A stretch of DNA of 16,469 bases from the NCBI GenBank assembly GCA_031267155.1, contig JAIRZR010000519.1, positions 1 through 16,469 of the forward strand, in the 5' to 3' direction. Source of the stretch: Prevotellaceae bacterium. Lineage in GTDB: Bacteria; Bacteroidota; Bacteroidia; Bacteroidales; UBA932. Positions 1 through 6,041 of the stretch are shown here, piece after piece. Both the position numbers and the translations under genes were made by a program. The number at the start of each line of letters is the position of its first letter. Positions within the stretch are counted from its first letter, which is position 1. The notes under the pieces were generated by a model. It was given only the letters and a program-made list of their open reading frames with translations. It was not told where the DNA came from and searched no databases.

Positions 1-131
1 CGGTCTTTAACAGGTAAAAAACTGCATTTAATATTTCCCGCAACGGATGTTTACGCTTGCGGGTGTCGCCAATTATTTGCAGTACTGCTCCGTATTGGCT
101 GTCGGTTAAATTTGTCGAAATAATTTGTCAT
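1..131 (-). pseudogene. IS5-family transposase, N-terminal fragment with frameshift
   Basis: Read on the minus strand from about base 115 to base 1, the frame gives NLTDSQYGAVLQIIGDTRKR and then KHPLREILNAVFYLLKT. This is the typical N-terminal helical region of IS5-family (DDE) transposases. An ATG at 131-129 is in the right place for a start, but it is out of frame because this copy has one extra base near 118-120 compared with the copy at 11627-11706. From that ATG translation stops after about 26 codons. The catalytic residues would lie outside the window. The copy therefore looks dead, unless a sequencing error explains the extra base. Confidence 0.72.
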
Positions 132-224
132 CGTTCTTTATACTTTGATATTCACAAAGATACGACATATTTTACTAATAAACAACTTATAGCCAATATT
201 TTATTCTAATTTTAAACAGTTTCT
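1..224 (-). mobile_element. IS5-family insertion sequence, 5' end (truncated by window edge)
   Basis: The outer end of this element is the motif TTTAAACAGTTTCT at 211-224, read outward on the plus strand. The same terminal motif occurs at 11614-11627 and 11786-11799. Bases 51-224 are repeated almost base for base at 11627-11799, which defines them as the left end plus the start of the transposase gene of one IS type. The rest of the element lies beyond base 1. The end sits about 35 bp upstream of the -7 box of the mce operon, so the insertion has replaced whatever lay further upstream of that promoter. Confidence 0.8.
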
Positions 225-236
225 CAAAAAAATATA

Positions 237-266
237 TTCATATTAAATTTTTTTTCCATACCTTTG
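237..266 (+). promoter_or_regulatory. Bacteroidetes-type promoter of the mce-mmd operon
   Basis: The box TACCTTTG at 259-266 fits the Bacteroidetes -7 consensus TAnnTTTG exactly and lies 39 bp before the mce start codon. It is preceded by a T-tract and TTCATATT at about 237-244. A clean TTTG at -33 is not evident. The second promoter at 5989-5996 has the same box and a similar upstream arrangement. Confidence 0.7.
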
Positions 267-304
267 CGGCTTGTTTTTTTAAAAAAAATATAATAAGTAT
301 AATT

Positions 305-718
305 ATGGAAGTTACGCATATTGAACACATTGGCATCGCGGTAAAATCGCTGGAAACGGCAATACCGTTTTATGAAAACGTTCTTGGTCTAAAATGTTAC
401 AACATCGAGGAGGTTGCAGACCAGAAAGTGAAGACAGCTTTTTTCAAAGCGGGTCAGACAAAAATAGAACTTCTGGAATCTACCGATCCCGAAGGCTCTA
501 TCGGAAAATTCATCGAGAAAAGGGGCGAAGGCATACACCACATTGCATACGCGACAAACGGTGTGCAGGCTGCTCTTGAAGATGCTGCCGGAAAAGGCAT
601 TCAACTGATTGACAAAGCGCCGAGGAAAGGCGCCGAAGGTCTCAACATCGCATTTCTGCATCCGAAATCCACATTCGGAGTGCTCACCGAACTCTGCGAA
701 GATCCTTCGAAAAAATAA
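305..718 (+). CDS. mce: Methylmalonyl-CoA epimerase
   Basis: 137 residues, the normal size for a single vicinal-oxygen-chelate epimerase. The enzyme interconverts (2R)- and (2S)-methylmalonyl-CoA in the cytoplasm, linking methylmalonyl-CoA mutase to the decarboxylase encoded next door. Visible family features are the N-terminal IEHIGIAVKSLETAIPFYEN beta-alpha module with the first metal-ligand His (H8), KIELLES, the GEGIHHIAYAT strand with the second His ligand, and the closing VLTELCE with a glutamate ligand. The start ATG follows an A/T-rich leader typical of the phylum. It is the first gene of a five-gene operon, with mmdA 33 bp downstream. Family and role are secure from both sequence and context. 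Confidence 0.95.
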   Translation: MEVTHIEHIGIAVKSLETAIPFYENVLGLKCYNIEEVADQKVKTAFFKAGQTKIELLESTDPEGSIGKFIEKRGEGIHHIAYATNGVQAALEDAAGKGIQLIDKAPRKGAEGLNIAFLHPKSTFGVLTELCEDPSKK

Positions 719-751
719 ACGGAATATAAATCTATTTTTAAAATAAAGACT

Positions 752-2305
752 ATGAGTATTCAGTCAGAAAAGGTAAAAGAATTGATTAAGTTGCGGGAGC
801 AGGCGCGTATTGGCGGCGGTCAGAAACGTATTGATTCTCAACATCAGAAAGGTAAGTACACTGCACGGGAACGCATCGCAATGCTGTTGGACGAAGGCTC
901 TTTTGAAGAGTTGGACATGTTTGTCACTCACAGGTGTACCAACTTCGGAATGGAGAAATCCGTATTTCTGGGCGACGGAATTGTTACCGGCTACGGAACC
1001 GTCAACGGACGTCTGGTTTACGTGTATGCGCAGGATTTCACCGTTTTCGGAGGCTCGCTCTCGGAAACTTTGGCGCAGAAAATCTGCAAGGTAATGGATC
1101 AGGCGATGAAAGTCGGAGCACCCGTGATAGGCATCAACGATTCGGGAGGCGCCCGTATCCAGGAAGGAGTGAACGCATTAGCCGGATATGCCGAGATTTT
1201 CCAGAGAAACATACTCGCATCGGGCGTTGTTCCGCAGATTTCCGCCATTTTCGGTCCCTGTGCCGGCGGAGCGGTGTATTCTCCCGCATTGACGGACTTT
1301 AACATCATGACCAAAGGATCGAGCTACATGTTCCTTACGGGTCCGAAAGTTGTCAAGACCGTTACCGGAGAAGATGTTACGCAGGAAAATCTGGGCGGCG
1401 CAAGCGTACATTCGACCAAATCGGGCGTTGCGCATTTTGCCGTGGATTCGGAAGAGGACGGCATCGAAACAATCAAGCACCTGCTGAGCTTCATCCCGCA
1501 GAACAATCTGGAAGAAGCGCCGGTAACGGAATGCGACGACCCTGCCGACAGACTCGAAGATTCTCTGAACGAGATTATTCCCGACAATCCCAACCGCGCG
1601 TACGACATGTTTGAAGTGATAGGCGCAATTGTCGATAACGGCGAATTTCTTGAAATACACAAAAACTATGCAGCCAATATAATAGTAGGTTTTGCACGCT
1701 TCAACGGCATATCGGTCGGCATAGTTGCCAACCAGCCCAAAGTGCTTGCCGGAGTGCTCGACATCAACGCATCGCGCAAGGCGGCGCGCTTTGTGCGTTT
1801 CTGCGATGCATTCAACATTCCCATAGTAACACTGGTTGACGTTCCGGGATTTTTGCCCGGCACGGGTCAGGAATACGGGGGCGTGATTCTTCACGGCGCA
1901 AAGCTTCTGTATGCATACGGAGAAGCTACGGTTCCGAAAGTGACTGTTACTCTTCGCAAATCGTACGGAGGAGCCTACTGCGTGATGAGTTCGAAACATC
2001 TCCGCGGAGACATGAACTATGCATGGCCCTCGGCGGAAATCGCTGTCATGGGACCCGCAGGCGCAATCGAAGTGCTTTACAGCAAGGAAGCCTCAACGGC
2101 AGAAAATCCTGCCGAATTTATCGCGGAAAAGGAAAAGGAATACAAGGAAGCATTCGCAAATCCCTACAACGCGGCAAAATACGGTTATATTGACGATATT
2201 ATCGAGCCGCGGAATACACGATTCAGAATCATCCGCTCTCTGCAGCAGCTCGCTACAAAGAAGTTGACGAATCCTGCAAAGAAACACGATAATTTACCTT
2301 TATAA
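752..2305 (+). CDS. mmdA: Methylmalonyl-CoA decarboxylase alpha subunit (carboxyltransferase)
   Basis: 517 residues, full length for the acyl-CoA carboxylase beta / MmdA family. It transfers the carboxyl group from methylmalonyl-CoA to biotin on the carrier subunit, giving propionyl-CoA. Two crotonase-like halves are visible. The N-terminal half has INDSGGARIQEGV and FGPCAGGAVYSPALTDF. The C-terminal half has GVLDINASRKAARFVRFCD, LVDVPGFLPGTGQEYGG and KSYGGAYCVMSSK. These are the acyl-CoA and carboxybiotin binding glycine-rich loops. By sequence alone it could be a propionyl-CoA carboxylase beta chain. The neighbouring Na+-translocating beta subunit and the OadG-like gamma make the decarboxylase assignment much more likely. 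It sits 12 bp upstream of the gamma gene. Confidence 0.93.
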   Translation: MSIQSEKVKELIKLREQARIGGGQKRIDSQHQKGKYTARERIAMLLDEGSFEELDMFVTHRCTNFGMEKSVFLGDGIVTGYGTVNGRLVYVYAQDFTVFGGSLSETLAQKICKVMDQAMKVGAPVIGINDSGGARIQEGVNALAGYAEIFQRNILASGVVPQISAIFGPCAGGAVYSPALTDFNIMTKGSSYMFLTGPKVVKTVTGEDVTQENLGGASVHSTKSGVAHFAVDSEEDGIETIKHLLSFIPQNNLEEAPVTECDDPADRLEDSLNEIIPDNPNRAYDMFEVIGAIVDNGEFLEIHKNYAANIIVGFARFNGISVGIVANQPKVLAGVLDINASRKAARFVRFCDAFNIPIVTLVDVPGFLPGTGQEYGGVILHGAKLLYAYGEATVPKVTVTLRKSYGGAYCVMSSKHLRGDMNYAWPSAEIAVMGPAGAIEVLYSKEASTAENPAEFIAEKEKEYKEAFANPYNAAKYGYIDDIIEPRNTRFRIIRSLQQLATKKLTNPAKKHDNLPL

Positions 2306-2317
2306 TATCCTTTAAAT

Positions 2318-3241
2318 ATGAAAGTTTTAATAAAGGGACTGAGTCTGTTTCTGTTCACGTTTTTGTCTGTCTGCACATACGCGCAGGTGTCGAAGCTGCA
2401 GGTAAACGAGATAATGGTCAATAATAAAACCAATTATGTTGACCATTACGGACAAAATACTCCGTGGATAGAAATATACAACAACAGCGCAGCCTCGACC
2501 AATATCGGGGGATGCTATTTGTCCGACGATCCGAAGAATCTGCGCAAGTATATCATAACCAAGGGCGACAGGAATACTCTTATGGGACCGGGACAGTTTC
2601 TCATTTTCTGGGCGGATGACAATCACACGCGCGGTACGTTCCATGTCAATTTCCGGCTTGACCCGACAAGGGAAAACACGGTGTATCTTGCCGATGCAAG
2701 CGGAAACCTGATTGACAAGCTGACAGTGCCGGCAAATGCTTCCGCTTTGGAAGACATATCGTACGGACGAATCGAGGATGGAGGAACGGAACTGGGCATA
2801 CTGGAAAAGCCCACTCCCAATATCAACAATAAGTTTCCCGATCAGGATGCAAGGAACGAGTCATTCAAAAAGAACGACCCCTTTGGAGTCGGAATGAGTA
2901 TAATCGCCATCCTGGTGGTCTTCATTGCACTGATTCTCCTGTATATCTGTTTCAAATACCTGGGACGCTTCTATATCAACCGCGGAAACAAAAAGTCAGT
3001 CGAAGCAGTTGAGGCAAAAGGCGGCAAGGTCGATGAGAGTATAATCAGGAAGAAGGACAGGGACGGAATGTCTGCCGAGGTCTGCGCCGCAATTGCTGCC
3101 GCGCTGTACGAAATATACAACGACGTTCACGACATCGAGGATACCATACTGACCATCGAAAAGAAGGCGGTCAGCTATTCTCCCTGGAGTTCGAAAATAT
3201 ACGGTTTACGTCAAATGCCGCAAGTTAAATCAAAAGGATAA
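2318..3241 (+). CDS. OadG-family gamma subunit with N-terminal lamin-tail domain
   Basis: 307 residues. A signal peptide (about 1-22, ending TYAQ) leads into a lamin-tail-like (LTD) beta-sandwich at about 26-170. Typical strands are QVNEIMVNN, TPWIEIYN, GGCYLSDDP and PGQFLIFWAD. One membrane helix follows at about 190-212, then a cytoplasmic tail ending in YSPWSSKIYGLRQMP, characteristic of the OadG gamma family. The gamma subunit anchors and assembles the membrane decarboxylase. The LTD would face the periplasm, and its role there is unknown. Gap to the next gene is 18 bp. The LTD-OadG fusion is, from general knowledge, a Bacteroidetes form; classical gamma subunits have about 80-100 residues and lack it. 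Confidence 0.85.
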   Translation: MKVLIKGLSLFLFTFLSVCTYAQVSKLQVNEIMVNNKTNYVDHYGQNTPWIEIYNNSAASTNIGGCYLSDDPKNLRKYIITKGDRNTLMGPGQFLIFWADDNHTRGTFHVNFRLDPTRENTVYLADASGNLIDKLTVPANASALEDISYGRIEDGGTELGILEKPTPNINNKFPDQDARNESFKKNDPFGVGMSIIAILVVFIALILLYICFKYLGRFYINRGNKKSVEAVEAKGGKVDESIIRKKDRDGMSAEVCAAIAAALYEIYNDVHDIEDTILTIEKKAVSYSPWSSKIYGLRQMPQVKSKG

Positions 3242-3259
3242 TTTTTTAAAATCAAACAG

Positions 3260-3715
3260 ATGAATGAATTCAAAATAAAAATAAACGGTAATGACTATAA
3301 CGTCGTTATCAATAATGTAGAAGAAAATACCATCGACGTGGAAGTCAACGGTATTTCGTATTCGGTCGAAATGGAGAAGCCTCTCCGCAGCAAAAAGACG
3401 GCTGCAAAACCCGCAAAACCCGCCGTTACGCGCTCGGTCGAAAATACTGTTTCTGCGCCTACCGTGCAGGTAGCCAAACCTTCGGAAGTGTCCGGAGGAG
3501 CCGGCGGCGCTGTGAAATCTCCGCTTCCCGGAGTGATTCTCGAAGTGTTTGTCAAGGTCGGCGACATCGTGAAGACAGGGCAGAAAATCCTTGTCCTCGA
3601 AGCCATGAAGATGGAAAACACCATCAATTCCGACAGGGAAGGCAAGGTTGTTGAAGTTAAAGTCCAGAAAAGCGATTCCGTGCTGGAAGGCGCCGATCTG
3701 GTAATAATAGGATAG
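3260..3715 (+). CDS. mmdC: Biotin carboxyl carrier subunit of methylmalonyl-CoA decarboxylase
   Basis: 151 residues. An N-terminal beta-rich segment (1-40) is followed by an Ala/Pro/Lys-rich flexible linker (about 42-82) and a biotinyl domain (85-151). The biotinylation motif EAMKMEN is intact, with the acceptor lysine at 117, and is preceded by the SPLPGVILEVFVKVGD strand pair. The protein carries carboxybiotin from the alpha subunit to the membrane beta subunit, and must be modified by a biotin ligase not seen in this window. It is spaced 4 bp from the beta-subunit gene, so the two are probably translationally coupled. Confidence 0.93.
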   Translation: MNEFKIKINGNDYNVVINNVEENTIDVEVNGISYSVEMEKPLRSKKTAAKPAKPAVTRSVENTVSAPTVQVAKPSEVSGGAGGAVKSPLPGVILEVFVKVGDIVKTGQKILVLEAMKMENTINSDREGKVVEVKVQKSDSVLEGADLVIIG

Positions 3716-3719
3716 ACTG

Positions 3720-4880
3720 ATGGAGACATTTTTTACATTTTTGCTGGAGAATCTCAGGGAGTTTATGGGCTATACTTCGTTCGCCCATATTACTGTGGGT
3801 CATGTTGTCATGATACTTGTAGGCCTGGGCTTCCTCTATCTGGGCATCGCGCGCGACTTTGAGCCGATGCTGCTTGTACCCATAGGTTTCGGTATTTTGA
3901 TAGGAAATATTCCCTTTGACGAAGGAAAGGGCTTGATGATCGGTATTTACGAGGAAGGTTCGGTGCTGAACACTCTCTATGCCGGAGTGCGGCAGGGATG
4001 GTATCCGCCCCTGATATTCCTCGGGATAGGCGCCATGACGGACTTCTCGGCGCTGATATCCAATCCCAAGCTGATGCTGATCGGCGCCGCTGCGCAGGGA
4101 GGCATTTTCGGAGCTTACATTATAGCTTTGCAGATGGGCTTTGAGCCGAATCAGGCAGGCGCTATCGGTATAATCGGCGGAGCCGACGGACCGACGGCAA
4201 TATTCCTTTCGGGAAAGCTTGCGCCAAACCTTCTGGGAGCAATCGCCATAGCCGCATATTCGTACATGGCGCTGGTGCCTGTCATTCAGCCGCCGGTGAT
4301 GAGGGCTTTCACTACAAAGAAGGAACGCCTTATCAGGATGAAGCCGCCGCGCGCCGTTTCACAGACCGAAAAGATAATTTTCCCGATCATCGGCCTGCTG
4401 CTGACCACGCTTATCGTGCCTTCGGGATTGCCTTTGCTGGGTATGCTGTTCTTCGGAAATATCCTGAAGGAAAGCGGGGTAACACGCCGTCTGGCTGAAA
4501 CCGCCCGCGGTCCTCTGATTGACACAATCACAATCCTGCTGGGACTGACTGTGGGAGCCTCAACTCAGGCTACCGAATTTCTGACACTGAACTCAATAAA
4601 GATATTCGGACTCGGAGCGCTTTCGTTTGTAATCGCTACCGCCTGCGGTGTTTTGTTTGTGAAGTTCTTTAACCTGTTCCTGAAAAAGGGTAACAAGATT
4701 AATCCCCTGATCGGAAATGCAGGCGTGTCGGCAGTGCCGGATTCCGCTCGCATATCGCAGATTATCGGTCTGGAATACGACAAGACAAACTATCTGCTGA
4801 TGCACGCAATGGGACCAAATGTAGCCGGAGTTATCGGAAGCGCAGTCGCCGCCGGTATCCTGCTGGGATTTTTGTATTAG
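3720..4880 (+). CDS. mmdB: Na+-translocating decarboxylase beta subunit
   Basis: 386 residues, a polytopic inner-membrane protein of the OadB/MmdB/GcdB family. It decarboxylates carboxybiotin and couples this to Na+ export. Diagnostic motifs are present: IGGADGPTAIF at about 152-162, holding the conserved aspartate (D156) equivalent to the essential Asp of OadB; GNAGVSAVPDSAR at about 332-344; and the C-terminal HAMGPNVAGVIGSAVAAG. Length is normal and no key residue is missing. It is the last gene of the operon; an intrinsic terminator follows 30 bp later. Whether the pumped ion is Na+ is inferred from the family. Confidence 0.95.
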   Translation: METFFTFLLENLREFMGYTSFAHITVGHVVMILVGLGFLYLGIARDFEPMLLVPIGFGILIGNIPFDEGKGLMIGIYEEGSVLNTLYAGVRQGWYPPLIFLGIGAMTDFSALISNPKLMLIGAAAQGGIFGAYIIALQMGFEPNQAGAIGIIGGADGPTAIFLSGKLAPNLLGAIAIAAYSYMALVPVIQPPVMRAFTTKKERLIRMKPPRAVSQTEKIIFPIIGLLLTTLIVPSGLPLLGMLFFGNILKESGVTRRLAETARGPLIDTITILLGLTVGASTQATEFLTLNSIKIFGLGALSFVIATACGVLFVKFFNLFLKKGNKINPLIGNAGVSAVPDSARISQIIGLEYDKTNYLLMHAMGPNVAGVIGSAVAAGILLGFLY

Positions 4881-4910
4881 AATGCTACTGTAAATTAGTT
4901 TTTTATTTCT

Positions 4911-4949
4911 GAAAGCTGTTCATGTAAATGAGCAGCTTTCATTCTTTTT
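4911..4949 (+). terminator. Rho-independent terminator of the mmd operon
   Basis: A 13-bp stem (GAAAGCTGTTCAT at 4911-4923 with ATGAGCAGCTTTC at 4928-4940, one G-U pair) closes a GTAA loop. It is followed by a T-rich run ending at 4949. It lies 30 bp after the mmdB stop codon. Confidence 0.85.
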
Positions 4950-5640
4950 CTGCGAAAGTTAAGAACTATACAATGCGCGGGATGGTTTTGTGCATTGCAG
5001 ACTGACGCCGTAAGGCGTCCAATATGGATAACATATAAATGTTCAATGTCGCCAATTTAATTGCTGAAACAGTGGACGACAAAATTCCGTATTTCAATTG
5101 TTCACAGGACATCAATAGAAAACCGTTTATCTCCCGTCACAAGCCTTTTAAGGCTTGCACGCGATGGCAAATGGCGTAATTGTTTACCGCACTCCCGGTC
5201 GAATTATAAAATATACGTATATTCAATCTTGCGGTTGATTCAAGCCCTAACGGAGTTGGAGGTGTATTGGATAGCTTCTATTGATATTAATGCCCTATGG
5301 GTAATTTCGCGATGCGCATTTCGCATCCCTCAGGAGATAACAAAAGGCCTCATCATAAATCGAAGCAAACCATCGTTGTCCGTCATTGCGAACGAAGTGA
5401 AGCAATCCAGAAACAGGCTACTCTTTGGATTGCTTCACTGCGTTCGCAATGACGAAAATCCTCCCAGTCATAAATAGCTTATTAATGTGCTATTTACAAA
5501 AAGCGCCATTGTAAGGTACGAAGCAATCCAGAGTTTTTTATAATCTGTTATATCTTGTTTATTTCGCATACTTCAAAGGAAAATAAAACTGTGGAAGATG
5601 TTGAAAATATCAATTCATTGCGTGACTATTTTGCTCATGC
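4950..5640. other. Repeat-rich intergenic DNA, no convincing gene
   Basis: I see no coding region here that I can defend. The stretch holds a short hairpin (GACGCC-GTAA-GGCGTC, 5004-5019), a large REP-like hairpin at 5381-5454, and a half-copy of its core (GAAGCAATCCAGAG) at about 5519-5532. A 138-codon open frame from 5061 runs through the hairpin and reads as repeat-derived, so I do not call it. A short frame from a TTG at 5555 to the stop at 5648-5650 ends SLRDYFAHAPK and looks mildly coding-like, but has no recognisable homology or good start. Confidence 0.6.
5381..5454. repeat. REP-like long hairpin (GTCATTGCGA...GAAGCAATCC type)
   Basis: Two 28-base arms, 5381-5408 and 5427-5454, are inverted complements with a single mismatch and enclose an 18-base loop. 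The arms begin CGTCATTGCGAACGAAGTG and end AAGCAATCC. Sequences of this form are dispersed as extragenic palindromes in many bacterial genomes and generate spurious peptides such as VIANEVKQS and LHCVRNDE, both readable here. It may act as a transcription or mRNA stability element, or be a non-autonomous mobile repeat. Confidence 0.75.
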
Positions 5641-5641
5641 T

Positions 5642-5870
5642 CCCAAGTAATTCCTCGCTCCGAGCGCCGTCGTTCATGCTTTTAGCAAGGAATTCCTCGC
5701 TCAAGCATGGAATTCCTCGCTTTTAGCATGGAATTCCATGCTTTTAGCAAGGAATTCCTCACTCCGAGCAAGGAATTCTTCGCTCAAGCATAGAATTCCT
5801 CGCTTTTAGCAAGGAATTCCTCACTCCGAGCAAGGAATTCCTCACTCAAGCATGGAATCTCCTCGCTTCG
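5642..5870. repeat. Array of eleven 20-22 bp near-palindromic units
   Basis: Consecutive units start at 5642, 5663, 5684, 5704, 5725, 5746, 5767, 5787, 5808, 5829 and 5849. The core AGCAAGGAATTCCTCGCT is almost its own reverse complement around the central GGAATTCC. The first two units and the last are degenerate. Unit tails fall into classes (CTCCG, CTCA, CTTTT). The order CTCCG-CTCA-CTTTT recurs as a 62-bp higher-order repeat at 5746-5807 and 5808-5870. No long reading frame explains it. It ends about 120 bp upstream of the promoter of the TPR gene. Confidence 0.88.
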
Positions 5871-5969
5871 GGCAGTAAGCGCAGGACGCAAAGCGCGGAA
5901 CAAAATTATATGACAGAGAGACACCGGATATAATTGTGAGCCGATATGCCATTTTTTTCATATTTCGTG

Positions 5970-5996
5970 TTCATATTCTGTTTTTTTATACCTTTG
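5970..5996 (+). promoter_or_regulatory. Bacteroidetes-type promoter of the TPR-flippase-pyrE operon
   Basis: The -7 box TACCTTTG at 5989-5996 matches TAnnTTTG and is preceded by a T7 run and TTCATATT at 5970-5977. TTTCGTG at about 5963 may serve as a weak -33 element. Transcription would begin roughly 40 bp before the ATG at 6042. Confidence 0.68.
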
Positions 5997-6041
5997 CGCA
6001 TTACTTATATTGTTTTATAGTGCTTAAATTTAAAAGTTAAT

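Noticed and set aside
1178..1999. 273-codon minus-strand frame inside mmdA (and similar long antisense frames inside the TPR and PyrE genes)
   Set aside because: Shadow of a strongly conserved plus-strand gene; no motif or signal of its own.
752..2305. Propionyl-CoA carboxylase beta chain
   Set aside because: No biotin carboxylase gene accompanies it, while a Na+-translocating beta subunit and an OadG gamma subunit do, so decarboxylase is the better call.
5061..5477. 138-codon open frame on the plus strand in the intergenic region
   Set aside because: It runs straight through the REP-like hairpin, giving the well-known spurious peptides VIANEVKQS and LHCVRNDE. It has no promoter or leader, and its composition is not like that of neighbouring genes.
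5555..5650. Short frame ending SLRDYFAHAPK just before the palindrome array
   Set aside because: Mildly coding-like, but it has only a TTG start, about 31 codons and no homologue I can name; it may be the tail of a lost gene.
5642..5870. CRISPR array
   Set aside because: The units are contiguous 20-22 bp palindromes with no unique spacers, and no cas genes are present.
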